Assembly: GCA_017961575.1 (NCBI GenBank)
Contig: JAGCXA010000060.1
Span: forward strand, 1 to 64,000
Direction of reading: 5' to 3'
DNA: 64,000 bases
From: Clostridia bacterium
Lineage (GTDB): Bacteria > Bacillota > Clostridia > Oscillospirales > CAG-272
The stretch's first letter is position 1. Each line of letters starts with the position of its first letter. The position numbers were made by a program, and so were the translations under genes. A model generated the notes under the pieces. The model had not been told where the DNA came from and did no database searches. It saw only the letters and a program-made list of their open reading frames with translations. Below, in pieces: positions 8,945 through 17,150 of this stretch.

Positions 8945-8986
8945 CGGACGCCGGAAGCAGAACTGCTTCCGGCGTCCGCGTTTATT
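8945..8986. terminator. Bidirectional terminator between deoR-type gene and glycerate kinase
   Basis: A perfect 16-bp stem (8945-8960 with 8963-8978) with only two bases between the arms, followed by CGTTTATTT on the plus strand and ATTTTTG on the minus strand. It can end both convergent transcripts. Confidence 0.88.
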
Positions 8987-9020
8987 TACGGAATGGCGCG
9001 CTGTGACGGGTTTCGGCGGC

Positions 9021-10127
9021 TCAGCGCCGGGACAAAAGATCCGGGAGGAGCGCGTCGGCGGCTTTCGCGAGGTTTTCGCGGCTGCGGGCGAAGTTCTCTT
9101 CGAGCGAAAGAGAATCGTCGTTGATCGTGCAGACCGTCGTCCCGACGGGGGCGGGCGCCTTGTCTTTCGCGCCGCAGAAGACAACGACGGGCTTCCCCGC
9201 CGCCTGCGCGCGTCCGATGATCCTGCCGCAGATCTTGCCCTGACCCGACGTCGCGTCGAACTTGCCTTCCCCGCAGAGGACGTAATCGACGTCCTTCACC
9301 CGTTCGTCGAAACCGATGGCGTCGAGGAAGAAATCGGAACCCGAAACGAGTTCGCCCGCAAGGAAGGCGCGGACGAAGTAGCCGAGCCCGCCCGCGGCGC
9401 CCGAACCGGGGTAATCGGGGGACGCGCCGAGGAACGCCGTCACCTCGGCGAAATGCCGCATATAGTCGTCGAGTTCGGCGCGCTTTTTGCGCGAGCGCGC
9501 GCCCTTCTGCTTCGCGTAAACGAAGGAACAGCCGTTCTCCCCGGTCAGGGGGTTCTTCACGTCGCAGAGCGCGGTGAAGGACACGCCGGCGATCCGTTTT
9601 TTCAGTTCGGTGACGTCGACCGAAGCGATCCTGCCGAGCGTTCCGCCGGTAGGAAGGAACGGTTCTCCCGCCTCGTCGCGGAAAACGGCGCCGAGCGCGA
9701 CGGCGGCGCCCGCGCCCCCGTCGTTGGTCGAACTGCCGCCCAGACCGATCACGATCTTCTTCGCCCCGAGCGCGATCGCCTCCGCGATCTGCTCGCCGAG
9801 TCCGCGCGTCGTCGTCACGAAGGGGTTGCGGATCTTCGTTCCGGGAAGTCCCGACGTATCGGCGACGGCGAGGAACGCCGTACCGTCCTTCATCCCGAAG
9901 GTCGAGGGGACGCGCCGTCCCGTCGCGTTGGTCGCGGAAACGCGGATCATCCGACCGCCGTAGATCTCGGTCAGGCACTCCGCGCTTCCCTCTCCGCCGT
10001 CAAAGGCGGGATACGCCGAAACGGCGGCGGCGGGGTCGGCGGCAAGGATCCTCTCGGTGAGGACGCCGCAGACGGTCTTCGCCGTCATACTTCCCTTAAA
10101 ACTGTCGGGGATCACCAGATACTTCAT
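9021..10127 (-). CDS. glxK: Glycerate kinase (GlxK family)
   Basis: 368-residue protein that phosphorylates D-glycerate with ATP. The N-terminal signature VIPDSFKGSMTAK is characteristic, as is GLGGSSTNDGGAGAA in the middle and GEGKFDATSGQGK in the C-terminal part. Family members make 2- or 3-phosphoglycerate; sequence alone does not decide which. The frame extends upstream of 10127, but the promoter lies there and AAGGAGC precedes the ATG at 10127. It stands alone between two terminators. Confidence 0.93.
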   Translation of the reverse strand: MKYLVIPDSFKGSMTAKTVCGVLTERILAADPAAAVSAYPAFDGGEGSAECLTEIYGGRMIRVSATNATGRRVPSTFGMKDGTAFLAVADTSGLPGTKIRNPFVTTTRGLGEQIAEAIALGAKKIVIGLGGSSTNDGGAGAAVALGAVFRDEAGEPFLPTGGTLGRIASVDVTELKKRIAGVSFTALCDVKNPLTGENGCSFVYAKQKGARSRKKRAELDDYMRHFAEVTAFLGASPDYPGSGAAGGLGYFVRAFLAGELVSGSDFFLDAIGFDERVKDVDYVLCGEGKFDATSGQGKICGRIIGRAQAAGKPVVVFCGAKDKAPAPVGTTVCTINDDSLSLEENFARSRENLAKAADALLPDLLSRR

Positions 10128-10157
10128 AACCGCTCCTTCGTGGGTTTTCTCTCCACC

Positions 10158-10186
10158 ATTATAAAACGAAACGGCAAAAAAAGCAA
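10158..10186 (-). promoter_or_regulatory. Promoter of glycerate kinase
   Basis: Minus strand TTGCTT (10186-10181), 17-bp spacer, TATAAT (10163-10158), about 30 bases before the ATG. Confidence 0.85.
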
Positions 10187-10187
10187 G

Positions 10188-10225
10188 AGAAAAATGCGCG
10201 GAACGCGGTTCGTCCGCGTTCCGCG
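10188..10225 (-). terminator. Terminator of the partner-switching/PHP operon
   Basis: A 12-bp stem, CGCGGAACGCGG (10197-10208) with its complement at 10214-10225, followed on the minus strand by CATTTTTCTC. It separates the PHP gene from glycerate kinase. Confidence 0.85.
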
Positions 10226-10247
10226 TCAAAATTGCGCGCGGCGTCCT

Positions 10248-11111
10248 TCAAACGCCGAAACGGTCGAGAAACCGGCGCAGGGGTTCGGGATACTCCGACG
10301 GGGCGGGCAGTCCCGTTTCTCCGAGCGCGACGGTCTTGTTCGTCCCGTGATAGTCGCTTCCCGCCGTGACGAGAAGGTTATATTGCTCGGCGAGCGAGAC
10401 CAGCCACGCGCTGACGGCGGGCGGGAAGCCCGAATAGAACGCCTCGATCCCCTCCAGCCCGACGGCGGTGAGTTTGATGAGCCGACGCTTCATTTCGTCG
10501 GCGTCGAGTTTTTCCCTGCCGCTCCCGAACACGGGATGCGCGAGCACCGGGACCCCTCCGCCCGAAAGGATGCCGACGATCGCCTCCTCCGGGGTGATAT
10601 ATTCGGCGGCGGACGGCAGACGTTCAAGGTATTTGTCCATCGCCTCGCGGAACGAGGCGGCGAAGCCGTATTTGACCATCAGGTTCGCAAGATGCGGCTT
10701 TCCGGGATTGCTCTTCGCGAGAAGTCCGAAGATCTCGTCCTCCGGGAGGTCGATCCCGAACTTTTCGTGGAGATACCCGACACGGTCGAGCAGTTTTTCC
10801 ATCCGGAGCATCTTTCCCCGGTTGACGAGTTGATTGAGTGAGGTCGACTCGGGATCGAAGCCGTAGCCGAGGATATGGTACTTCCCGTCCTTATCCCGGC
10901 AGGAAAACTCGACGCCGGGAACGAAACGGGGGTCCCCCTCGCCGAGCGAACGGCGGATGATCTTCCCCGCCTTGATCGCGTCGTGGTCGGTCACCGAAAA
11001 GACCGTGATCCCCGCCTCTTTCACCTTCGCCGTGATCTCCTCCGGCGTGTCGGTACCGTCCGAGACGGTCGTGTGCATATGCAGGTCGATTTTGCCCGCG
11101 GTATTGTTCAT
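10248..11111 (-). CDS. PHP-domain phosphoesterase (RNase AM / YciV-like)
   Basis: 287-residue protein of the polymerase-and-histidinol-phosphatase superfamily. It starts KIDLHMHTTVSDGTDTPEE, the metal-binding HxH motif, followed by VTDHDA, GVEFSC, PVLAHPVF and SDYHG, a complete set of metal ligands. The length and motif spacing fit the YciV/RnaM group, which removes 5' ends of RNA fragments or hydrolyses 3',5'-nucleotide bisphosphates. It lies 14 bases after the STAS/kinase/HATPase fusion gene, so it shares its transcript, but a functional link is not evident. Confidence 0.87.
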   Translation of the reverse strand: MNNTAGKIDLHMHTTVSDGTDTPEEITAKVKEAGITVFSVTDHDAIKAGKIIRRSLGEGDPRFVPGVEFSCRDKDGKYHILGYGFDPESTSLNQLVNRGKMLRMEKLLDRVGYLHEKFGIDLPEDEIFGLLAKSNPGKPHLANLMVKYGFAASFREAMDKYLERLPSAAEYITPEEAIVGILSGGGVPVLAHPVFGSGREKLDADEMKRRLIKLTAVGLEGIEAFYSGFPPAVSAWLVSLAEQYNLLVTAGSDYHGTNKTVALGETGLPAPSEYPEPLRRFLDRFGV

Positions 11112-11125
11112 CCGTTCGTCTCCGC

Positions 11126-12718
11126 TTACAGTCGTTTCGAGAGGGTCAGGATATTCTGACCGTCTTTATACTCGTAGATCACGTCGTCCATGATCTTTTT
11201 CGTCATAAAGATGCCGAGCCCGCCGATCTCGCGCTCCTCTGCGGAGAGGGTGACGTCGGGATCGCTCTTTTTCAGGGGATCGTAGGGGACGCCGCGGTCG
11301 ATGAAGGTGATCGAGACGGTCAGGGGATCGTCCGCGACCGAGACGCGCACCGTCGCCCGTCCGATCTCGGGAGCGTAGGCGTAGTTCGCGATGTTGACGA
11401 AGATCTCCTCGACCGCCAGATCAATCTGCATTTTCGCCTTCGGCGGGCAGTCGGCGGCGTCGAGATGCGCGTTGACGAAATCGACGACCGAATCGAGGTT
11501 CGGAACCGTCGCCTCGACGTCGAGCGCGTCGGGATCGCTCTCCCCTTCCGGGGTGACGTCGAAGGTGAGCGAATCGGTCCGTTTGAGCAATTCGATCAGG
11601 CGGCTCTCCCACAGCGCGCGGGTGGCGGCGTCCTTCTCGCGGTCGCCGCTCGAATGACGGTCGATCCCTTCGATCAGCCCGGCGTAGGAGAGGCAGCGCA
11701 CCTTCTCCTCGACCTCGTTGATCTTCTTTTCGTCTTTGGCGCCGAGGTAGCCCGCGAGCGTATCGCGCCAGAAGCGGCGCGCGATTTCGGGGGAATACCC
11801 CTGAAATTGCCGGACGATCTCGGGGTCGTACTCGGAGTAGCCGACGTAGGCGTTATACATATGCTGCAACTCGAAGATCGGATGTCCGACCGAGAGGGTG
11901 TCCATATCGATCAGGAGCACTTCGTCCCCGGCGAGCACGATGTTTTTCGTGTGATAGTCGCCGTGGACCATCCGGTCGGAGTCGGGGATCTCCCTCGCCA
12001 TCCGGAGCAGTTTGTCGCCCAGCCCGTCGGGCAGCGTGTCCTTCATCCGTTCGATGCGGCGGAGCGAGCGTTCCTTGATCGGGGGCAGTTTGCCCTCGGG
12101 GACCGTGATCGCGTGGATGCGCTTCATCATCTTCACGTATTCCGCGACGCAGAAATCGTATTTGTCCGGCTCGCCTGCGAGCAGTTTGGAAAAGGACTTG
12201 GCGTTCAGAAGTTCGAAGACCGAACCGTAACTGTCGCCGACCCGCACGACGTCGTAGGAAATCGCCGTCGGAACGCCGAGGATCAGAGCAAGCCGCGCGA
12301 CCTCGCGCTCGTGCATGATCTCAGCGAGAGCGTCGGCGTTCTTGTAGGTCTTGACGACGTTGTCGCGATCGATCCGGTAAACCTTGCCGTTGAAGCCCTC
12401 TCCGATGACCTCGCATCCCTCGACCGAGACGACGCGGTACGCCTTTCTGACCGTCATCATTTCGGTAAAGCCGGTCATTTCGAGCGTCTCGTAAATATCG
12501 GAGCTGACGTTCTCGACCGTCAGGTCGTTCCACGTCTTTTTGAGCCGCAGGATCACGCGGAGCCCGGCGCTCGAAATATAGTCGAGTTTTTCAAAATCGA
12601 GCGTGACGGAGGCGCCGGCGTCGACCCCCTCGAGCTGCGCGAGGATTTTTTGCTCCGCGTCGGCGGCGTTGGTTGAGTCGATCCTGCCCGTAAGGGGGAT
12701 CGTGATCTGTTTATTCAT
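11126..12718 (-). CDS. Fused STAS - phosphotransferase-like kinase - HATPase anti-sigma-type protein
   Basis: 530 residues with three domains in order. Residues 1-95 are a STAS anti-anti-sigma domain, with the regulatory serine region DYISSAGLRVIL. Residues about 105-370 are an aminoglycoside-phosphotransferase-like kinase of the TIGR02172 type: glycine loop IGEGFNGKVYRI, VVKTYK lysine, catalytic VHGDYHTKN and LLIDMDT. Residues about 400-530 are a GHKL ATPase of the RsbW/SpoIIAB class, with N box EEIFVNIANYAY, G1 DRGVPYDP and G2 GGLGIFM. Antagonist and kinase of a partner switch are thus on one chain, joined by a second kinase fold. Its ATG overlaps the phosphatase stop by four bases. Domain calls are firm; how the parts act together is unknown. 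Confidence 0.88.
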   Translation of the reverse strand: MNKQITIPLTGRIDSTNAADAEQKILAQLEGVDAGASVTLDFEKLDYISSAGLRVILRLKKTWNDLTVENVSSDIYETLEMTGFTEMMTVRKAYRVVSVEGCEVIGEGFNGKVYRIDRDNVVKTYKNADALAEIMHEREVARLALILGVPTAISYDVVRVGDSYGSVFELLNAKSFSKLLAGEPDKYDFCVAEYVKMMKRIHAITVPEGKLPPIKERSLRRIERMKDTLPDGLGDKLLRMAREIPDSDRMVHGDYHTKNIVLAGDEVLLIDMDTLSVGHPIFELQHMYNAYVGYSEYDPEIVRQFQGYSPEIARRFWRDTLAGYLGAKDEKKINEVEEKVRCLSYAGLIEGIDRHSSGDREKDAATRALWESRLIELLKRTDSLTFDVTPEGESDPDALDVEATVPNLDSVVDFVNAHLDAADCPPKAKMQIDLAVEEIFVNIANYAYAPEIGRATVRVSVADDPLTVSITFIDRGVPYDPLKKSDPDVTLSAEEREIGGLGIFMTKKIMDDVIYEYKDGQNILTLSKRL

Positions 12719-14268
12719 TCGGGCAACCCCTTTCGTTCTTGCGGCGTGTCGGAGGCGTCGGCGTCCTCCCCTTCGGTCTTTTGGGGTCCGGCGGTTCCCT
12801 TATACTCCAAGCAGAGCATCGTCAGATCGTCGAACTGCTCGGCGTTACGGACGAAGCCGTCGACGGCGCCGCGCACGCTCCGCAGGATCTCGACGGTCGT
12901 TTTGTCCTTCGCTTCGTTCAGCGCGGCGAGCATCCGGTCGACCCCGAACATATTGTTCTCGGCGTCGGTCGCCTCGGGCACCCCGTCGGTGTAGAGGAAG
13001 AGACGGGAGCCGGGTTCGAGGGTGATTTCGTATTCCTTATACTGCATACCCGCCATACCGCCGACGACGAAACCGTGCTTGTCGCGAAGGATCTCAAAAT
13101 CGCCGTCCCCGCGTTTGACGACCGGGTATTCGTGCCCGGCGTTGGCGGCGATCAGTTTTCCGGTCGAGATCTCGAGGATCCCGAGCCAGACCGTGACGAA
13201 CATCTCCTCGCGGTTGTGCGAGCAGATGGCGGCGTTGGTATCGGAAAGGATCTGTCCGGGGGACTTGCCGATCATCGCGTTGTTCGCCAGAATGATCTTC
13301 GACGCCATCATAAAGAGCGCCGCGGGCACTCCCTTCCCCGACACGTCCGCCATCACAAGACACAGATGGTCGTCGTCGACGAGGAAGAAATCGTAGAAGT
13401 CGCCGCCGACCTCCTTTGCGGGGTCCATCGTCGCGTAGACGTCGAACTCGCGGCGGTCGGGGAACGCGGGATAGATGTTCGGGACCATATCCGCCTGGAT
13501 CCTTGTGGCAAGGTTCAATTCGGTCGAGATCCGCGCGGTCTCCACGTCCTTCTCGTGCTGATTCACGACCATCTCGCGCCCGCGGCGGGCGATGTTGCAG
13601 CTGATGATCGAGGCGATCGAGAACATCAGCCATTTCGGCAGATAGTCGAAGAGAAGCGTGTTTTTGATCAGCATCGCGTCGAACGCCGCCCGGTCGGCGG
13701 CTCCGGCGTTGTTCACGGCGTCGCCGAGGAAGCCGCCGGTCGCGGTCATCGTCGTTCCCGCCTCCATCGTGACGATGTTGATATTGATCATCCCGTGGGT
13801 CGAGCCCCAGATCGCGGAAATCGCGAAAACGACCGTTGTGAAAATCGACGTGAAGACGGTCAGCCGTCTTGAAAAATACCGGCTGCTGAACAGGACGGGC
13901 AGAACCATCAGGATCGCCGCCTTGTGCGTCACGACGACGTCGAGCCGCGCGTAGACGATCACGAGCCCGAGCATAAGCAGGTGTTTGAGCCACCACGCCC
14001 GGTACTTGACGGCGCGGCAGACGACAAGGAGGATCAAGACCTCGACCACCGCCTGGATCAGGGGTGAAAAGACGCTCGACATCGGGAGCAGAAACGCCCC
14101 GAACGCCGTCAGGACGAGGATCAGCGCGAGGATGATCCCGCTGCAAAGCAGGATCAGCGCGCCGAGTTTATTCGCCTGTATCTCGGTTTCCAAAAACATT
14201 TCGTCGGGGGTCAGCCGATCGCGCAGGCGCGACCAGAAACCGCCCTTTTTCTCGGTTTTTTCTTTCAT
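12715..14268 (-). CDS. Membrane-bound PP2C/SpoIIE-type serine phosphatase
   Basis: 517-residue protein. After a short cytoplasmic start come about six membrane helices (residues ~36-235), including LGALILLCSGIILALILV, and then a short coiled region around residues 240-270. The C-terminal PP2C domain has EVGGDFYDFF, MADVSGKGVPAALFM, ANAGHEYP, LYTDGVPEATD and FDDLTMLCLEY, so all metal-binding aspartates are present. RsbU/SpoIIE relatives dephosphorylate STAS antagonists. The membrane part would sense a signal, as yet unknown. It sits 11 bases after a STAS gene and overlaps the next gene. Confidence 0.9.
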   Translation of the reverse strand: MKEKTEKKGGFWSRLRDRLTPDEMFLETEIQANKLGALILLCSGIILALILVLTAFGAFLLPMSSVFSPLIQAVVEVLILLVVCRAVKYRAWWLKHLLMLGLVIVYARLDVVVTHKAAILMVLPVLFSSRYFSRRLTVFTSIFTTVVFAISAIWGSTHGMININIVTMEAGTTMTATGGFLGDAVNNAGAADRAAFDAMLIKNTLLFDYLPKWLMFSIASIISCNIARRGREMVVNQHEKDVETARISTELNLATRIQADMVPNIYPAFPDRREFDVYATMDPAKEVGGDFYDFFLVDDDHLCLVMADVSGKGVPAALFMMASKIILANNAMIGKSPGQILSDTNAAICSHNREEMFVTVWLGILEISTGKLIAANAGHEYPVVKRGDGDFEILRDKHGFVVGGMAGMQYKEYEITLEPGSRLFLYTDGVPEATDAENNMFGVDRMLAALNEAKDKTTVEILRSVRGAVDGFVRNAEQFDDLTMLCLEYKGTAGPQKTEGEDADASDTPQERKGLPE

Positions 14269-14279
14269 CGTTTTTTCGG

Positions 14280-14576
14280 TTATTCGATCGTCAGGATGTC
14301 GGAAAACCCGGTCACGTCGAAGATCTCCGTGATCGTTTCGTTGACGTTCCGGATCCGCATTTTGCCCTGCGCGTTCATGGTTTTCTGCGCCGAGAGCAGA
14401 ACGCGAAGTCCGGCGGACGAAACGTATTCGAGTTTCGCGAAATCAAAGATCAGGTCGGCGACGCCGGGAAGCGCGGCTTTGAGGGCGGCGTCGAGTTCGG
14501 GCGCGGTGACGGTGTCGAGCCGTCCTTCAAGCGAGACCGTGAGCGCGTTTCCGCTTTTGTTCGTTCCGATAATCAT
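14280..14576 (-). CDS. STAS-domain anti-anti-sigma factor (second copy)
   Basis: 98-residue single STAS domain like SpoIIAA/RsbV. The phosphorylatable serine region is EYVSSAGLRVLL, followed by the conserved IFDVTGFSDILTIE ending. It is nearly parallel to the copy at 15239 in spacing, so the two probably arose by duplication. Likely substrate of the phosphatase encoded next and of the HATPase domain of the downstream fusion protein. Confidence 0.92.
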   Translation of the reverse strand: MIIGTNKSGNALTVSLEGRLDTVTAPELDAALKAALPGVADLIFDFAKLEYVSSAGLRVLLSAQKTMNAQGKMRIRNVNETITEIFDVTGFSDILTIE

Positions 14577-14604
14577 TTTCGTACCTCTTTCCCGTTTGAT
14601 CTTG

Positions 14605-15213
14605 TCAGAATGCTTTGCAGACGGTGAGTTCCACGCAGTTGCCGCGAACGCCGACCTTCACGTCGTCGGCGATATTGGCGACGATGGATTTTTCAAGTTC
14701 GTCCCAGGCGTCCGACGCCTCGTCGCTCTCGCCGCGGCGCTTTTCCACCTCGGAACGGTAGATCGCCATCGACCAGACCGACGAACTCTCCCCGGCGTAC
14801 CCGCCCATCGGCATCGCGGCGACGGAATTGATCATCGCGTAAGGGAGCGCCTCCTTCGCCGAGAGCAGAAAACTCCCGATCATCACGCGGAGCCGTCCCA
14901 TAAAGCCCTTCGCCGCCGCGTTCTTGCCCGAAGAGGACGCCGCGAGGAACTGCTCGCGCATCTCGATCGTCATTTTCACGTCGGCTTTCATTTTCAGTTC
15001 AAAGTTCTTGCCCTCGGTTTCGAGCCAATAGCTTGCCTCGACCCCGCCGGCGATGCCGCGCAGCATCCCGAACATCTCCTCCGAGAGAAGACGAAGGTGG
15101 AGAATGCTCTTTTTATCGAGCCCGGCTTCTCCCCCCGCGCGTTCGGTCATAAAGAGCGCCTCGGCGATCCCCCGACCCTCGCCGGTAACGGTAATCACAG
15201 CAGTTTTTTCCAT
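14605..15213 (-). CDS. Uncharacterised protein, possible degenerate GHKL ATPase
   Basis: 202 residues, no signal peptide and no clear membrane segment. Residues 30-75 (SILHLRLLSEEMFGMLRGIA) look like the first helix and N box of anti-sigma HATPases, where the family has EE...N; here the asparagine position is not conserved. I see no clear G1 or G2 glycine motifs afterwards, so ATP binding is doubtful. Its place between two STAS genes in a partner-switching operon suggests a STAS-binding role, which is inference. The start at 15213 lies after a plausible AAAGAGAGG site. Confidence 0.55.
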   Translation of the reverse strand: MEKTAVITVTGEGRGIAEALFMTERAGGEAGLDKKSILHLRLLSEEMFGMLRGIAGGVEASYWLETEGKNFELKMKADVKMTIEMREQFLAASSSGKNAAAKGFMGRLRVMIGSFLLSAKEALPYAMINSVAAMPMGGYAGESSSVWSMAIYRSEVEKRRGESDEASDAWDELEKSIVANIADDVKVGVRGNCVELTVCKAF

Positions 15214-15238
15214 CGGTTTTTTCCTCTCTTTCAGCCGT

Positions 15239-15541
15239 TTATTTTTCGATATTGAGAATATCCGTGAAGCCGGTCACTTCAAAGATCTCCGAGACGGTCT
15301 CGTTCGCACGTCTCACCGTCATTTTCCCCCGTACCGAGAGCGCCTTCTGCGCCGCGAGCAGGACGCGGAGCCCCGCCGAAGAGATATACTCCAATTCCGA
15401 GAGATCCAGGATCAGGGCGGCGCAGGTCGCGGTCGCCTCCCGGATCGCCTCCTCCATTTCGGGGGCGGTCAGCGTATCGAGCCGTCCCGCGGGCGATAGG
15501 ATCGCCGTTTTGTTTTGCACGGTTTTTTTGATTTGCAGCAT
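15239..15541 (-). CDS. STAS-domain anti-anti-sigma factor (first copy)
   Basis: 100-residue STAS domain, first gene of the partner-switching operon. It has GRLDTLTAPEMEEAI, the serine region EYISSAGLRVLL and the ending IFEVTGFTDILNIEK. The start follows AAAGAAAGGATAAAACA. Expected to bind or be phosphorylated by an RsbW-type kinase domain, here carried by the fusion protein encoded at 11126-12718. Confidence 0.92.
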   Translation of the reverse strand: MLQIKKTVQNKTAILSPAGRLDTLTAPEMEEAIREATATCAALILDLSELEYISSAGLRVLLAAQKALSVRGKMTVRRANETVSEIFEVTGFTDILNIEK

Positions 15542-15562
15542 TGTTTTATCCTTTCTTTTGGT

Positions 15563-15613
15563 ACAGTTTGGTACTGTTACTTAAATTATAAAGGAAAAAT
15601 GCCGAAAAAGCAA
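15563..15613 (-). promoter_or_regulatory. Promoter and possible operator of the partner-switching operon
   Basis: Minus strand TTGCTT (15613-15608), 17-bp spacer, TATAAT (15590-15585). Just downstream, near the expected start of transcription, ACAGT and ACTGT form an inverted repeat (15563-15577) overlapping two GGTAC repeats 10 bp apart. The promoter is convincing; the operator role is a guess. Confidence 0.75.
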
Positions 15614-15621
15614 CCCGTTTT

Positions 15622-15661
15622 GACAAAAAATTCAGCCCTTTGCAACAAACGCAAAGGGCTG
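15622..15661 (-). terminator. Terminator of the flavodoxin-like gene
   Basis: CAGCCCTTTGC (15633-15643) pairs with GCAAAGGGCTG (15651-15661); on the minus strand the stem is followed by AATTTTTTG. The stretch from here to 15878 otherwise shows no gene. Confidence 0.85.
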
Positions 15662-15878
15662 ACGCGGGGGGCAGGCGGCGGGGCTCCGTTCGTCGTACGC
15701 GCGGACGAGGGCGGGGTTTGTTTTTTCTTTTTCTTTTCGAAAAAGACTAAAATCATTTTTTCGTTGATCGTTTGTGTCTTCCCGGTCTTTTTATATCCCG
15801 GTTTCTCGTATAAATGGCAATTCCCCGCCTCTTCCAAGATTAGTTCACCTCCGCAAATCCCGATTTGTCAGGCCGCGT

Positions 15879-16577
15879 TCAGTCCTTCCACGGTCTCTTC
15901 CCGTTCAGCCATCCGCGTTCCTGCCAATAGCTTTTTTCCTCCGGCGAAGCCCCCCAGTTTTTGTTTTGCATGCCTGCCATCATCCGGAACAGGAATCTTG
16001 TTCGGACGCCGACGTTCGGCGCGGTTTCAACGGAGAGCTTTTTCCCGAGTTTTTTCATATCCCGGATTATGATCGCTTTTTTCTTTTCGGGCATGTTTTC
16101 CCATCCGGTCGCGTTCACCGCCAAACCGTACCGATAAATCTTCGGAACTCCCCAGAACAGCAGCATCGTCTCGATCGGTTTGGCCGCTTTTTTCGCCCCT
16201 ATGCCTGCCGTGGTGGAAATGACGACGGCGCGTTTTGAAAACATCTCGGCGCAGGGTTTGTGGCTTATCCAGTTGGTAAAAAACAGATCCATAAACGCTT
16301 TCATCGGCGCGGACGGCAGCATACAATAGTTCGGCGTTGTAAAAACCAGCAGATCCGCCTCCTTCAGCGCGAGGTCGATCTGTTCCTTATCTGCCCGGAA
16401 CGGACAATTTTCAGGCGATTTGAGACAGGCAAAACAACCTGTGCAGAAGTGATTCAGGTCTCTCGGTAAAAAGAATTCTTTGACGTCGTGTTGCGTCTTT
16501 ATGTTTTTGAGCAGCTCATCCGCGACGTGCCACGTCGAGCCTTTATGATTCTGCCCGTGAATCACCGTTATTTTCAT
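15879..16577 (-). CDS. Flavodoxin-like NAD(P)H-dependent FMN reductase
   Basis: 232-residue protein with an N-terminal flavodoxin fold: KITVIHGQNHKGSTWHVADE contains the FMN phosphate loop, and FTTPNYCMLPSAPMKAFMD is typical of the NADPH-dependent FMN reductase family. A CTGCFACLKSPENCPF cysteine cluster near residue 50 resembles iron-sulfur flavoproteins. The codon use and base composition are visibly more AT-rich than neighbours, which suggests horizontal acquisition. GGAGG four bases before the ATG at 16577 sets the start. It has its own promoter and terminator. Confidence 0.88.
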   Translation of the reverse strand: MKITVIHGQNHKGSTWHVADELLKNIKTQHDVKEFFLPRDLNHFCTGCFACLKSPENCPFRADKEQIDLALKEADLLVFTTPNYCMLPSAPMKAFMDLFFTNWISHKPCAEMFSKRAVVISTTAGIGAKKAAKPIETMLLFWGVPKIYRYGLAVNATGWENMPEKKKAIIIRDMKKLGKKLSVETAPNVGVRTRFLFRMMAGMQNKNWGASPEEKSYWQERGWLNGKRPWKD

Positions 16578-16724
16578 TTTTCCTCCATGAATCCCGTATG
16601 GTTTCTTTGACGCCGGAAGCGCGTTACGTCTATGACGACAAAACGATACGCCCGGCAGAGCTGTCCTGATGAAACAAATCAAAAATCATTTCTATCGTTT
16701 ATCGACACTTTTAGCCACATAAAA

Positions 16725-16753
16725 AGTATACCATTTTAAAAAACCGTTTTCAA
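16725..16753 (-). promoter_or_regulatory. Promoter of the flavodoxin-like gene
   Basis: Minus strand TTGAAA (16753-16748), 17-bp spacer, TATACT (16730-16725). The mRNA would have a leader of roughly 140 bases. Confidence 0.8.
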
Positions 16754-16865
16754 CTACTTTTTGGACATTTCTCATTTTCAAATCAAAACCCTAAAAAGCA
16801 AATGGCGCTATGGCGTGTGCCTGAAAGCAACCGCAAGCGGAGAGGGTGGATTCGACGTTAGTGAC

Positions 16866-17124
16866 GTGAAAACACTCCGGTGGAGCGTTTTCACAAGCGG
16901 TGTCGCCCAAAGCAAGGAGTGCGGGGCGGGCGGCTGTGCTGCACGCCGCGGACGACTATGCGACGGGGACGGGGACGAGGGTGAATGTGACCGAAGATCG
17001 GGATTCGACGCCGCAATCCGCAAGCGGCTTGCGGCTACCCGCCATTTCACGCCTGACAAAGAAAAATGGCGGCTGTATCGGATGGCGTGAAATGAGAATT
17101 CCCGGCGCTCTGCACCGGGAATTC
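16866..17124. repeat. Palindrome-rich intergenic segment
   Basis: Gene-free spacer with several unrelated inverted repeats: GTGAAAAC-CTCC pairing across a GGT loop (16866-16894, one mismatch); CATTTCACGCC (17043-17053) with GGCGTGAAATG (17084-17094), competing with a shorter GCCATTT pairing (17041-17047 with 17064-17070); and GAATTCCCGG (17096-17105) with CCGGGAATTC (17115-17124). None has a clear U-tract, so they are not ordinary terminators. Confidence 0.7.
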
Positions 17125-17150
17125 GGTGGGTTCGACCGGAACGGTCGTCT

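Noticed and set aside
8109..10841. 910-codon plus-strand open frame
   Set aside because: It overlaps the DeoR-type gene in another frame and glycerate kinase antisense; composition is Arg/Gly-rich and repetitive, as in shadow frames.
15586..15837. 83-codon minus-strand frame upstream of the STAS operon
   Set aside because: It covers the terminator and promoter and is rich in lysine and proline without a start signal.
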